64,000 bases of DNA from Colius striatus (GCF_028858725.1 NC_084789.1:41571594-41635593), one strand, 5' to 3'. Shown: positions 9,851 to 23,324, counted from the first letter of the stretch. Numbers and translations are program-made. The notes: a model not told the origin generated them from the sequence alone.

Positions 9851-10929
9851 GGTGCCAGGCTCTGGCCACGCTGCTGCACTGCAGAGGAAATGCAGCAGCC
9901 CCTTTGCAGTGCTGGCCTGAAGCTGCAGCTGGCAGCATCCTCATGCCACAGCTGTTACCAACACCGGGGCGCAGAGGTTACCCCGGGCTGGGGTTTGGGA
10001 GCAGCTGCATGAGCAGGGGATGGAGCCACACGTGCTGTGGGACTCTCACACGCAGCACAGCGTCACAACAACATCCTAAACCGCAGCAGCTTTCAAAACC
10101 TGCCTTGTGCCACCCGCTCTGAGGTCTGGCAGGGCGGATGTTTGCTCAGGCTGCTCCTCACCTGGCACACACACGGGCTGGTTGGTGCTGCACAGCCCCT
10201 CTGCAGCTCTGGCACACACAGACATGGATCAAAGCTATGGAAAAGAGAGACTAGAGAGTCAGGCGTGACAAGAGGAGGTGTGGAGTCAGCACTTCAGGCA
10301 CTTCCCCTCAGCCATAATCCACATCCCATCTTGTTTCCACACTTGGGCTGTTAATGAATCCCCTCCCTCCCCCCAGCCTGGCCACGCTGGCTGGGAACAG
10401 CAAGGCTCAGGCAGCACTGAGCTGGCTGGGAGGCATCAGGCTCCTGCACCCACTGCTGATGCTCCTCGAGTTCTGCTCCTCTTGCAGCTCACAATTCACC
10501 TATTTGCTCCAAACAGAGGAGTCTGTCTCTGTTCTTGCTCCCCTCATGCCTGAGGGAACTCCTCCTTGGCAGAGCACTGGCTGCTCACTGGTTTTCTGGG
10601 TGGGAAACCTGTGTTCACTCTATGAGGGGATCCCAGCAACAAAGCAGCTGGGCAGGGTGAGGGCAGGGCTTTTCCACACAGGCTGGCTCTGTGGTGCCAT
10701 GGCAGTGCCTCGGTGTGGTGGCTGTGCCCGGGCCCTGGCTGCCTGCCCACCCTGCAGCCCGTGGAGCGCTGGCAGACAGCTCAGCTCTGCACACACAGCA
10801 CTGCTGAGCTCCCTGCAGCCAGAGCTGGGGGTTCTGGGCTGGGGAGCATCCCCTGGCCCCGCTCACACCGTGTGACAGCCCCTGTGTGTGCAGGGAGGGA
10901 TGCACAGGGGCTGCTTTAGCACCAGCTCT

Positions 10930-10943
10930 GTCACCATAGCAAC
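10930..10943 (+). promoter_or_regulatory. RFX X-box match (GTCACCATAGCAAC) with CCAAT-type site 30 bp downstream
   Basis: This 14-mer fits the X-box consensus GTNRCC-(AT)-RGYAAC at every position. ATTGG, the NF-Y core in the orientation found in MHC class II promoters, is at 10974-10978. RFX factors drive ciliary genes and, with NF-Y and CIITA, MHC class II genes. Use here as an enhancer or alternative promoter inside MYO1D is inferred. Confidence 0.45.
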
Positions 10944-13900
10944 CTGGGTATTCATCAGCCCATCTGATGCTTCATTGGTGCCAGCCAACCAGGGGCTGCT
11001 GCAGAGCCCCCAGAGCTGGGCTCACTCCGTGCCCCCCAGATAACCCCCAGAGAAGCTCCTTCTGCATCACTTCCCCTCCCAGGGGCTTTGGGAGCGTGCT
11101 GGGGACAGCCCTGCTCAGCAGAACCCGGGCACACAGGGCTCTCAGGCAGGATGTCACCCTGACCTACTTACTGCAGGACAAGGTGACATCATGTTAAACT
11201 GCCAGTGGCCCTCTGGCCCCCTCTGTCTGGCAGCAACGCTGAACTAACCTGACCCCAAAGGCAGATGTGGGACAAGGGCCACGTCCCTCTGGCTGTGGGA
11301 ATAACCTTGCTGTGTGGGCAGCAGAGATGCCTCCCCTCCTCACTCCTCTGCCCTGGGACAGCTGTGCCTCGTCCTGCCTCTCTGTTTCCAGACCTGCTCT
11401 GAAAACCTACATTCTTCTCCTCTCCTAATAGAAATGAGCTCAGGCTCCAGGGGACAGAGAAACTCCATCAAAGCAGAGGGTTCGTTGTGCTGCAGCCCCC
11501 TGCAGGGCTTCTCCCGGGGAGGAGCAGTGCTTCTGCTCACCCTCCCTGTGTGAGGCAAGGCTCTTACCACATTGTGCCCAACCAAGGGTCCCACTTCCAC
11601 AGGCAGCCACTTGCCCCAGTGATTCAGGCAGCAGGACTGTTGTGGAGGGAGGGGGTGTGACGAGCTTTTGAGTCTTGCTGAGGTCTCCCCTCCTGGTAAA
11701 CAAACAGACCTCTCTCTATGGCCAAAAGACAGATCAGCTGAACACAGGGTTTTCCCCTGTGGCAGCAGGGCCAGTGCAGGCAGTTCCCAGCACGCAGCAG
11801 TGTGGGGCAAGGCAGGGCAGTCACCAGGCTGAGGGTGACAGACAGGGAAGGGGAAGCAACTCAGAGTGACTCAGGGCACAGACTCCATTGCTCCATCACC
11901 ACTGCAAGCTTGAGCTTCTAACCAACTTCCCTCTTATTTCCTGGGCCAGGAGCACACCCAGGGCCTTCTGGAGGGGCCTGAAGAGATAAAGCAAGTAGGC
12001 AGGGCTTGAAAAGTATGAGGGATGCTCAGGAGGTCAGAGGGAAGGTGGGGAGCAGAAAAAGCCCTCAGGGAGAGGCTGGAGTCTTAGGAACAAGAAGCCA
12101 GACCACAGAGTGACTCACTGTGCTTGGCTTTGGCTGCCAACAGTCCCATGGGCCACCAGCAGAGTCCCAGAGGTCGATGGTGCTTGAAGAACAATGTCTG
12201 AGCAGCATTAGAACCATTCTCAGGGTGCTGCTGCATCTCCTCTGCTCCCAACTTCCCCAGCAACGAGCGAACCTGGGCTCTGCTGCCCAGCACAGGGTGG
12301 CCAAAGGATGGGGATGCTGGGCACTAAGGGGGATCTAAATGGCAGGCAGGAAGGAAGAGCCTGGTTGGACTGTGCAGGGCTGTTCCTGTAATGTGGGGAG
12401 AACACCCTCTCCTGCCTCAAAACTCCCAGCACACCAAAGCATCCATGTGGAGAAGCCCAGCCAGAGCCAGCCCTCACAGCCCTCACAGCAGCTCTGGGGC
12501 AGCACTGCAGCACCCCAGAGAACCACTCTGGGCCTCACCCCATTTCAGGCACGATGGCAGTCGTTGCTGGAAGCCTCAGAGTGAATCAGGCTCGAGGACA
12601 AGAAGCCAGGGGAGAACAAACCATGAGGTGGTTCTGTCAGACACATTCTCCTCCCATTTACATCCTTCTGGGTCAGGCCACACAGCCCTTCCCACAGCAC
12701 ACAGGACCAGGCAGGTGGTTTAAAGGAGCAATGGAATTCTGGACTCCTAATGTCCTGTGCAAGGACCAGGAGCAGTCACATCAGCCTAAAACAACGTGAC
12801 AGCCAACCTGCCAGGAGCTTGGTGTCAGCCACAGGCACTCCCTGCAACAAAGAACCCACCTCAAAGCCAGCACCCAGTGACTAATGAGTGAATGCAGCCT
12901 GTTTCAAGCCAGATGATTCCTAAAAGCACCAGGGATGTTCTCAGCATTTAGGCTGCACCAAGAGATCATTTCTCATGTGATGGCAAAAGCAAGGGCAGGG
13001 TTTTAAGTGGCTCTGGTGTGCTCAGGCAGCTTGGGCAGACAATTTGGCCTTTTCTCATCTCAGGAGCGTTTGCAGAGTGGTCTTGGTATCACTTCTGCAA
13101 AGGAAAGGGCTCTGAAGCTGCAATCCCAGCATAAAGAAGCTGGCACTTCTGCTTCCCTTTGTTCTCTTGCCTTTATTCACTGCTCCATTAGCACAATGCA
13201 CATCGGCAGGGGAAGAGGCAACTGCCTGTGAAGAGAGACAGCTACATCTTAGTTCAAACCCTGACCTATTTCTGCTCTGCCTAACTTATTCAACAACAAG
13301 TTTGAATTTGCAGAAACAGCTGAAATAACTGTGTTGGATCATGTGAAAAAAGATGCTGGCTGCTTGTGGCAAAGGCAGCACCAAAAGCAGGTGCAGCCAC
13401 AACAAGCTTGTTGCTGAGAGAAATTCAGAGGGTGGAGGGAAAAGCAGGTTGGCAGGCTCATGCCCAGCCCATGCAGCATTTGCACTTCCACTGCAACAAG
13501 TCACTTTCCTGTGGGGGTCTCAGTGGCTGACAACACCCCTGGGAGCACAACGGGGATGCTGCAGGGGCTTTGTGCCCCTTCCCGAGGCCGTGCACCATCC
13601 TGCAGCCCCACAGCCTGCTCAGCACACTGGCTCACCTGCCTGCAGACATCCCTGAGCCACCTCAGGAGCCCACCACTGAGGCCAGGCCCGGGGAAGGGGT
13701 GGGAGCTGGCTGGGAGGGCTGGGCAGCAATGAAAAGGGCTCTGTTCCTCAGCAGGCTTTGGAGCACAGACACGTTACTAGGCACAGCAAAGCGCTCTCAA
13801 TGCCTGTCTGGCACCGTTTGCCTTCTCAGCTGCAAAGAACCCATCCCTCTTCCTGCAGCCAGGCTTTGCCTTCAGCCCTGTTCCAGAGCCTCTTCCCTGC

Positions 13901-16900
13901 CCAGCCCTCGACTGCACCCAGCTCCAAAGGCTGTGACCCCAGCAGCCTCAGCATCACACCACACGGCTCAGAACCCTCTGTGGATCCAGCCCTCCCTCCT
14001 TGGGGTTCTGCAGATGGAGCTGCTGACCCACAGGCTTTTACAGCCCCAGAGCAGTCTCTCCATGTGCAGGCACCTTTGGCAGAAGGGAGTTATTCCCAGA
14101 ATAAGCCCTGGCACGGTGTCTCTTCCAGGCTCAGAGGGATGCTCATCACCTCCCAGGGCCATCCCCCAGCCACATCCAATGCCATTTGGAGGTACTTACT
14201 GTTATCATCTCCATCTTTTAGGAGGCAGAAGCATCAATATTTTATGCTTCTGCATTTCAGGGTCTGTGTTAGCAGAAATCAGCAGCTTTACACGTGGCAC
14301 CGAGACATTTGCTACATCAACCAAAAGCCTGCAGAGCTGAAGCCATTAACAAATCAAATGTCTATGGCTCAAGCAGCCAGCATTAATTTATTTTGCTGCA
14401 GTCATTCCAGCTGAGAAAAATATCTTCCCCCATCCCAGTTTTTAATCAGCTTCCAGCCTCCTCTGGGCTCACCAGAGTTAAACCCTTCACATTGCTCCCC
14501 GTGAGAGACTGAAACAGAGCTGGGAAGGGAGGAAAATGATTGGGAAGCACATGCTGCCACTGGTAACAGATTAGCCCTTTGTTCCAAGGCTATCACATCA
14601 TTTCAAGAGGCTTCCTCTATGTTTTCTGAAGAGCCATTGCAGTGACAAGATAAGATGCCACCACTGTGAAATCATCTCTGGGAAAAGCATCCTTGCAGTG
14701 GTCTGGCAGTGCCTGCCCTGCTCGCTGCAGAGCTGCACAGCAATCCCTCCTCTGTCTGACACTCTGCACTCCCAAACACCTTCTGCTAACTTCCCAGCCC
14801 AGGAACATTCTCCCACTGCAGCTGAGGATCTTGGCTGTTCACAACAGGGCTTTTGGGTTGCAGTGACAGAGGGAGTCCAAGAGGGGTTTTGCCTAATAAA
14901 AAGAGTCACTTTGCAGAACAGAGCTGCTCTGTCTCATGATTCTCCCTTCCTGTCTGCAGGGGAATGAACTGCTCTTCTTCCCCTTTGCAGTCCCTGAGCT
15001 TCTCTTTTCTAGCTCCCACAGCTCCATACACACACCACACCAGTAGGAAAACAGCTGACAACATCTGGAGCATCTGCTAATAGAACAGGATGGAAGGGGC
15101 AGTGCCAGAATGATCCAGCAGTCAGACCTCATCATGTGTGAGCCCTGGAAAGGGGTTCCACACAAAGGTAAGGACCCAAGGTGAAAGGGCAGAGGATCAG
15201 CAGGAGGGAGTGGGAGGCAGAGCCCTTGTCTGAAGTGCTGATGCTCTCCCTGGCTGCCTCTGCCTCGGCACTGATCCTGCCCTTGTCAGGCCACGTGCTG
15301 TGCACCAGTGGCGCTGCCCCAGCAATCTGCTGGATCACTGGGTGAACTGCCCCAGCCAGTGACTAAGTTAGATGTGAGAAGGAGCCTGCCTGCCCCTGAG
15401 TCCTCCTCAAGCCAGGCAGGTGTCTGTGGGGCTGAAATGCTGCCACGGCCGCGCAGAGGCTTCTGCAGAGCCCTGGGACACAGGCTGTGGCTACTGTGCT
15501 GCTGCCAGCTTGAGCACAGCATCGAGTGACAGGCCACTCAGGGAGCCACTCTGCCAAAATCCTGCCTGAGAACTGACTTGGCACCTTGTAAAACGCTGCT
15601 CTGCCTCTCCAGCCCCTGCCACAGAGCTCCCACTGCTGAGTGCAGATAAAGCCAAAGGTGATGATCCTCACTTGGCTCTGCTGGGTGAATGCATCTTCAC
15701 GTGCCACTTGCATTCAGGGATGAGCTAGCTGCCTTTCAGCTGCTGCACACCATTACCTCTGCATTCCTGCAGCAACTGCCTCCATGTGTAAACACTTGTG
15801 AGCAGGAGACAGCAAGCTGCTGACAGGTAATTCAGTGCTCTTTAGCCAGTGTAAACACTTAGGTCACCAACCGGAGCTGCTGCTTACTCTTTGTCTTTCT
15901 GCCCCTCCCACAAGCACTGAGCCTCTGCCAGCAGAGCCAGTGTCATTCAGGTTTGTTAACCTGCACTTCTGGGCTCAAACATCAACCCCCTGCAATGATT
16001 TCTGTGTCATCCGTGGCCTCTGAGCTGCCTGGCACTGAGCCACATGTGCTGCTGCAGCATGAGGCGAGGTGCAGCCCTCAGAGATGTGGTGACAGGAGCA
16101 GGACCCCAGGCCCCCAGCGAGCATCCCCTGGGGACAACGTGGTTCCCATCAGGGGTGGCTTCAGCCCCCTCTCATCAGCCCCTGAGAGTTTTGTCACAAC
16201 TCACAAAGCTGCATTAAAGCCAAATGTTATTGCAATGAAAAGCTTTCTGAGGGTTTTACAGAGCAGGTCCTCGGTGCACAGCCAGGCAGAAGCTCCCCAG
16301 GCTGCAGCCCTGCACACTCACTCTTTGGGAGGTGCTTCCCTGAAACCCAAGCAGGGGCTGTATTAACTCACCTGAAAAGCACAATGCCCTGTGACACCAA
16401 CTCAGCCCACTGGGACAAGGACTTCAGTACTCTCCTGCCAGGCAGCCAGGGCTGATGGTTGTTAGGAACGAGCAGCTGAGAGCAGAGGTGAGAGAAGAGC
16501 TGCCTTACCCTGCAGCCTGTGCTCTGCTCCTTGGGCAACCCCTGGCTAATTGTCTCCTTCTCCCTTACCCAGACAAACCAAACCCTAAACGCTCCAGATC
16601 TGATCCAGAGATAACTTAGACTAGAGATAAAGGAGCAAGTGGTAACAGGAGATGGTTGAGGGCCTGACACAGAAAGCTAACCTGAGGCAGCATGGCCAGT
16701 GGCTCACCAGCCATTCCCCAGAGGCTGCTGCAGGGGCCCAGCAGTCCCAGGCCAGTCAGAGCAGCTGGCAGTGACAGCCCAACACACAGTTCAGAGGTCT
16801 ATCACATTTCAAAGGCGCTGGGCTGGGCAGCAGGAGAGGCAGCCCTCCTGCTCCATCCCTGCCCAAGCCCCTTCTGCAAGCTCCTTAGCTGCTTGCCAGC

Positions 16901-17614
16901 CTGAGGAAAGATGTCAGGCATCCCAGACTCCTTCCTCCTCTCCAGGCCTTTACCTCATCTGCAGGATCCAAAGGAGATGAGAACCAAAGAGGGTGAGCTG
17001 TCTGCTGCCTGGCTGCACAAGGACACAGACAAAAGGGAGAAGAGGATGCTGTGCTATTTACAGCTGCCTCCTCCTCCTCCATTCCTAGGGGTGGAATTTT
17101 CCCTCTGGTGTGTTGATTGCTTTGTAGGAAAGACTTAAAGGCTTCTTACACAAAAATGATCCCTAAGACTTCAATCTATGCCTAGTCAATACTTTCCATT
17201 TCCACTGGAATCCAGAATGAGGCACCCAATTTGCTGCAGAGATTTACTGCCATGGCCCTGCAATCAAATCCAAGTGCTGACCTTTGAAGTGACAAGGATG
17301 GAGAAACCCCTCTAACAGGAGCTTCCAGCAGGACTCCTCAGCTCCCCAGCACCTGAAGTGTCTCCAGGTCAAAGGAATTCTCAGGCACTGCAGACTGGTG
17401 ACCAAACCAACCACCTGATTGAGTGACATCACTGGCAGCTCACAAGGCATCAACGAGAGCAATTGACAAGTGGGGTCAGTTCTGGAGGTGTGTTTACACA
17501 CTGGAATGGACACAGGGGGCATCCCACCTTCTCCAATTCTTTGAACCTTCCTGGTTGTACTCTGGAGAAGCAGCAAATGCCCAGAATCAGCAGCATGTGC
17601 TGTGCAGGTGAACC

Positions 17615-17690
17615 ACAACCACAGGATCTGCAGGGTTGGAAGGGGCTTTGAAAGATCATCGGTGCAGCCCGCTGCCAGAGCAGTCCCACA
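17615..17690 (-). mobile_element. Short CR1 3'-end fragment
   Basis: The + strand reads ACAGGATCTGCAGGGTTGGA followed by AGGGGCTTTGAAAGATCATC, the reverse complement of a CR1 3' end. Only about 75 bp is recognisable. Confidence 0.65.
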
Positions 17691-17883
17691 GCAGCTCCCC
17701 CAGTGACATGGGCCAAGGTGCCTGCTGTAAATCAAGGCTCCAGAAAAACACCTCCCACTAAAGAAGTTCCATTTTCTTCAGGTCAAAGATTGCCTTTAAA
17801 TCCCCCAAATGAGCCTGTCCCAGCCCATCTGCCCTTGTGCCAGGAGTCAGGAGCCGATGGGCGTGGGGCTGAGGGTGTGAGCC

Positions 17884-17934
17884 CCAGCAGGGCACAGCCC
17901 CAGCAGGGCACAGCCCCAGCAGGGCAGAGCCTGC
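17884..17934 (+). repeat. 17-bp tandem triplication
   Basis: Three consecutive copies of CCCAGCAGGGCACAG(C/A)C-type sequence differ only at the end of the last copy. It is a short local repeat. Confidence 0.8.
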
Positions 17935-18039
17935 TGGAAAGCCAGGGGGCTGCAGCAGGGCATGTGCTGCTTCCCTGCTGCTCAAAGGGAATGAGTCAGA
18001 GCTTGGGTCACGGCAGGCAATCCAGCCTGTGCCTCCTCT

Positions 18040-18160
18040 TGCCCTCTGAAGTGTAATCACATTCCCTGAATAAGCGTTTGCAAGTCATAAATGGGCTTCT
18101 TGTTAATAAAATGCCAAGCAATAAGCTGCTGCAGTGATGGTGATTGATGGCCAGTGCTGT
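18040..18160. promoter_or_regulatory. Candidate conserved non-coding island (weak)
   Basis: This is AT-rich, repeat-free sequence inside otherwise CA/GC-rich intron, with GTAATCACATT, AAATGGGCTTCTTGTTAATA and GGTGATTGATGG (homeodomain/PBX-like cores). The call rests on composition only. Confidence 0.2.
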
Positions 18161-19170
18161 CTCTGGCTGCAGGAAGACAGGGCCAGGGGCCTGCTCTGTG
18201 TCTGCTTTTCTCTTTGCACCATTCCTCTGCTGTGCAGGAGACCCCACAGAACGAGGGGGATGCTTTGCCCTGGGATCTAGGACAGCTTCACCCAGCCATG
18301 GGTGCTCACCAGAGCCCCTGCCTGTCGTGCCAGGAGGGATGCTGCACCTCACTGCTGCTCCCAGGGACGCCTCCTGGGTGTCAGGAACATCTAATTGCTC
18401 CCCTTGTCTCCTCCTGAACTGCTGCAGAGCCCACTGGTGCTGCCAGGCCCCGGGGAGCTGCGGGAGGGCCGTGGGCACACCGGAGGCTGCTCCAGCTCTG
18501 CCCTCTCATCAAAGGTGTGCACACCAATGGGGCTGCCAAAGGAGCAACACCCAGAAGCCAAATGAACCTTCCTGGGGTGACCAAAGCCCTGGGAAGACAG
18601 CTGCAGTGGGGAGGTGAGAGCAGGCAAGCTCATGCTCAGCACGGCTGCCTTCGAGGGCTGCGGGAGCTGCTTAACCCAGCTCCAAGCCCTGCTCGTCACC
18701 AGAGCCCCCTCTGAGAAGTGACAAAGCAGAGTGGGCTCTGTGGTTCAACAGCAGCTTCATTTAACTCAAGTAGCTGCTTCATCAGGTAGCAACGAGCCCA
18801 GGCAGAAAGCCAGGCAAGTGCCTGTGTGTGCCTGCTGCCGCTCAGGTGAGGGAGCAGCACCACACACACACACAGATGTTTTACCTGAAGATGTGGGTCT
18901 TGGGCACTGTGAGAAAGGAGCAGTGGATGGCAAAAAGCTACAAGTGTGGGGGGAAGGTGGGGAGGAGGGTGAGGGAGAGGAGTGCTGGGGCTCCCACCCG
19001 ATGGACACCAATGCTCAGCTCCAAAGGCAACGTGAAGCTCCACCAGCCTCCTGCAGCCACCTCTTTGTTTGATGCTGCCAATCATATTGACATTACTAAA
19101 TAGACTGAGCCAGTTCAAACAGCCAGCTCAAATGCCAGGAGCCAAGGTTGTTCTATCAGTGTCACCACAG

Positions 19171-19344
19171 GGGTTACCCTGGGGACAGCAGTGATGGGCA
19201 CGTGGGGTTACCCTGGGGATGGCAGTGATGGGCACATGGGGTTACCCTGGGGACAGCAGTGATGGGCATGTGGGGTTACCCTGGGGACAGCAGTGATGGG
19301 CACGTGGGGTTACCCTGGGGACAGCAGTGATGGGCACATGGGGT
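19171..19344 (+). repeat. 34-bp minisatellite, 5 copies
   Basis: GGGTTACCCTGGGGACAGCA starts at 19171 and recurs at 19205 (one variant GATGGCA), 19239, 19273 and 19307, with a decayed sixth start at 19341. Copies differ mainly at CACGT/CACAT/CATGT. It lies in the last MYO1D intron. Confidence 0.95.
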
Positions 19345-21587
19345 TACCCCTCACAAGGGAAGAGAGAAAGAAAACACTAGGCCTTGATCCATACCACGTG
19401 GCAAAGCTCCTGCTGCCACACCAAACTCAATGCTGGGGGGAACTTCAGCTCTGCCCAAAAGAGGGGGAAGGCATAAGGAGATGGGGATTTGGCACAAGCT
19501 CAGGCAGCAGAGGGAACTTTGCTGGGGAAGCACCTTCCAGCGAGAGCTGCTCCCTGGCACTGCCCTATCCCAAAGGCTACCAGGGCCAGCCCAGTGTGGC
19601 CAGCACTACCTGTCCTGTGCCTTCCCACAGCAGCACGTGGTGTGCTCAGGCTCTTGAGCTGCAAGTGCTGCAGAGAGAAGGGATGCTGCATGCCAGGGGC
19701 CTCGCTTCCCTCCTGGCACACACAGCCCTTTGTCCATCCCAGCGCCCCGTCTGAGCCCAGGGCAAAGCAAACCCAGCGAGCTCATGCAGGGGCTGAGCAA
19801 GCCACCTTGGGAAAGCACAGTGCTTGGGCAGGCCTGGGAAGCAGTGTGTCTGTTGGTAGATGTGAGGGTCATGCACACAGACAAGGTAACATGGACAGGA
19901 GGGGGAGGAAAAGCCAGGGCAATGCAAAGGTAACGTGGGCTGTGTAAGAATAGCTCTGAGCTGCCATCTGAGCAGCCATTTGCCCTGGTGGATGGATCAG
20001 CTGAACACAAGTGTAGGCACAGAGCTCGTGAGTGAGACCTTGAATGAAGATGTAAGGTGAGGAGAATGCTTGGCACCTCCAGCAGCAGAGCATCACACAC
20101 TGAGGCAGAGGAAGCGGTGCAGGCAGCCAGCTGGTACTGACACGAGGCTTGGAACGGCAGCTCTGCCGGCTCCACGGGCACCCACAGCAGCAGCCAGGGG
20201 GAAATGCTGAATGAAACTGCTCAGTCCTAGGCCTGACACTGAATCCTGAAGGGAACCAAGTCCTTTCAAACCGACTTCAGAAGCATTTACCCTCCCTGAG
20301 CCTGAATGGCTGCTTTAATAACAGCTTTGGATGCCAAGGCTTTCATGGCTTCAGCAAAAAATATCCAAAGCCTCCCAGATGATAAATGCTCTGGTAGGAG
20401 CCTCACCAAACCCATCCCACCTTCTAATAATAACCTGTTCCAGGCTTTCATTTGCTAAATTGCATGTGTACTTTGGAGAGAGGTTTTCCTGAACCTGCTG
20501 TGTAATGAGAGGCCTCACTAAACCCTGTCAAACCAGACAAACACATCTCCAGCTTCATTTGACTTTGAAATTGCAGCTGCCTGCTCCAGGACATCTGAGG
20601 GGTTTCCTCTCCAGCTGAGGAGGAGTTGGCTTATTTTGACCCAGACAGGGTCCTTGTCCCCATGTGCTGAGTCCCCATTGGGTGTTCTATGAAATGTCAC
20701 CTTTATCTAGGCAGAAACATTTGTCTCTCTGGCTCTAGCTCTGGACAGAAGAGAAAACATTCCAGGAGGGGAAGAGACGTTACACTAATTGGAAAGGACA
20801 CTTTGAGCCCATGGTCGGGCTCAGGATGGAAAGTGACTCTGTACATGATCACAGGGTGCTGCACAGACCTACAGCCCTGGCCAAGGCTTGGCTGGAGTCT
20901 GAGAAGTGAGATGACTTTTGTTTCATTGTTAAATCACACTCTGAGGAAGAAACAACCAAATTCATGGTCCTTGTGCTATTGCTCCGTCTCTCCACGGTCT
21001 GAAGAGCCTCCATCAACTCACTGCAGCTGCATGTGATGAGGGGGAGTTTGCAGAGCACTCAGCAATTCTCCTGTTGGGGGTTTCTACCCAGCACATTCAG
21101 CTCAAGCCCACAGTGCTAAAAATAAGGGATATGCCCTCCCTGCCAGCCCACGAGGATGCAGGTGGGTTACTCTGCCACCCTCCTCCTCTCCTCCCTGCCA
21201 GGGCTGGCCATACCAACACATCCCTGCAGGCAGGCAGGACAAATGCTGTAATGCTAAAGGAGGGAGGCAGGACAGGACAAGCAGAGTGCAGGCAGGATGG
21301 GCAGAGTGCAGGCAGAGCTCTGTGGGCAGTGCTGCCCAGCCCAGCTCCTCTCCACGCTCAGCTGAGTCAAGGCTGCGAAAGATGATTCAATCACAACTAT
21401 GAAGAGCAAATCCCACACGTGTGTGCTGAGAACCAGCCCCTTCCAAACACAGGCTGGATGAAGATCCTGCCCCTTGAGGTTATTAACAGTGCTGCAGTGA
21501 ATGCTGACACCTCTGGGACTATGCTTCTGTGTCTGTGACTAGCCCAGCAGAGCTGCTGCCAGGCTCAGCTCCGGTGCTGGGCTCAGT

Positions 21588-22319
21588 GCAGTTGCTGCTC
21601 CACTGAGCAGGATCAGTGCAGTTGCTGCTGCCATTGAGCAGGATCAGTGCAGTTGCTGCTCCACTGAGCAGCATCAGTGCAGTTGCTGCTGCCACTGAGC
21701 AGGATCAGTGCAGTTGCTGCTGCCACTGAGCAGGATCAGTGCAGTTGCTGCTCCACTGAGCAGGATCAGTGCAGTTGCTGCTGCCACTGAGCAGGATCAG
21801 TGCAGTTGCTGCTGCCACTGAGCAGGATCAGTGCAGTTGCTGCTCCACTGAGCAGGATCAGTGCAGTTGCTGCTCCACTGAGCAGGATCAGTGCAGTTGC
21901 TGCTGCCACTGAGCAGGATCAGTGCAGTTGCTGCTGCCACTGAGCAGCATCAGTGCAGTTGCTGCTCCACTGAGCAGGATCAGTGCAGTTGCTGCTGCCA
22001 CTGAGCAGGATCAGTGCAGTTGCTGCTCCACTGAGCAGGATCAGTGCAGTTGCTGCTGCCACTGAGCAGGATCAGTGCAGTTGCTGCTGCCACTGAGCAG
22101 GATCAGTGCAGTTGCTGCTCCACTGAGCAGGATCAGTGCAGTTGCTGCTCCACTGAGCAGGATCAGTGCAGTTGCTGCTGCCACTGAGCAGGATCAGTGC
22201 AGTTGCTGCTCCACTGAGCAGGATCAGTGCAGTTGCTGCTCCACTGAGCAGGATCAGTGCAGTTGCTGCTCCACTGAGCAGGATCAGTGCAGTTGCTGCT
22301 GCCACTGAGCAGGAAGGGA
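21588..22319 (+). repeat. 30/31-bp minisatellite, 24 copies
   Basis: Units begin GCAGTTGCTGCT and continue either CCACTGAGCAGGATCAGT (30 bp) or GCCACTGAGCAGGATCAGT (31 bp). I count 12 of each in an irregular order. Two copies carry GCAGCATCAGT and one has CCATTGAG. Homogeneity is high, suggesting recent amplification. Open frames within it are a by-product of the repeat and not genes. Confidence 0.97.
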
Positions 22320-23324
22320 GCCGTTTGCATAAGCCCCAGGTTTCAGAGGTTCCCATGGCAGGATGTGCGAGTGCAGCTCGCCCCCAGCACCACCTTCCTC
22401 ACCAAGGAAACTGCCTCCCTCTGCTCTAGCTCTTCTATTTCTGCTCCAAATCGCTGGGCCTGAGTCATGGCAGAACAGAACAGCCTTTCTTTGCAAAGCT
22501 CCCTTTTCCCAGCACATGCCCTTGCAGGATGTGCTCCACTCCACCAGCTCCCTGAGGCTCCTAACTGCTAAAAATGAACAGCGAGGTCCAGGGTCACAGA
22601 TGCTCTCCAGCACAACCCTTTCAGTCAGGCCCTGACCTCTGCCTCCTGCTCCCTCCAGCTCAACTGCCAACACACAGCAAGCCCAAACACAGGCTGCAGA
22701 CGCTGTCAGCAGCTCCACGTGGGGACACCCCCCTCAGAACTTCATCAGAGGTTTCTCTGCAGAAGCCAGTTGTGACATTTGATGTGGTGTGAGTTTAATG
22801 TGCTCCTTTCCAGGCTGGTGAGAGCCCTTTCCAGGCCAAAGCTGGGCTGGGAGGGAGGCTGTGAGCAGGGCAGAGGCTGCCACACAGCCCCAGCTCCTGC
22901 TGTGTGCAGCACTCCTGGCACTCCGTCACCACCCGCTGCCAGGGCCAGCCTGGCAGCACAAACTGCCTGCAGCCTGTGCAGACACTGCAGGCTGCTTTGT
23001 GGGAGGCTGCTGCTGCTGGCCTGGGACTCCCTGAGAGGTTTGTGCCTCTCTCCCAGCTGCTGGTGGAGGATGCTCTTCAAGCAAGGTCTGAACAGCCCAG
23101 CAGCCAGTGCCTGATGCCTGGGTCGGGTCTGTACTAGTGCACGCGTTCTTCTGGCCACGCATGGAGAGGGCATCCCTTTCTGTTCCTGTGCCAGCTCCAC
23201 ATGACACAAAGCAGTTGTGAGAAGCTCTTTTTTCCACCCTTACCTGTCCCCAGAGCCACTTCTCTGGTGCTGCCCTCCCAGCCCCTGCAGCACCTCAGGG
23301 GAGCCCTGGCTCAGGCTCTCGCTC

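Noticed and set aside
13570..14414. Two overlapping + strand frames of 256 and 218 codons in the last MYO1D intron
   Set aside because: They overlap in different frames, are rich in Ser/Pro/Leu/Gln and have no recognisable domain or splice context. They look like chance.
17884..17934. Possible cluster of CTCF sites (CCAGCAGGGCA x3)
   Set aside because: Each copy departs from the CTCF core in the GGGGGC part, so it is better described as a simple 17-bp triplication.
22072..22356. Repetitive frames such as LSRISAVAA
   Set aside because: They are translations of the 30/31-bp minisatellite. Shifts between 30 and 31 bp change the frame, so no consistent protein results.
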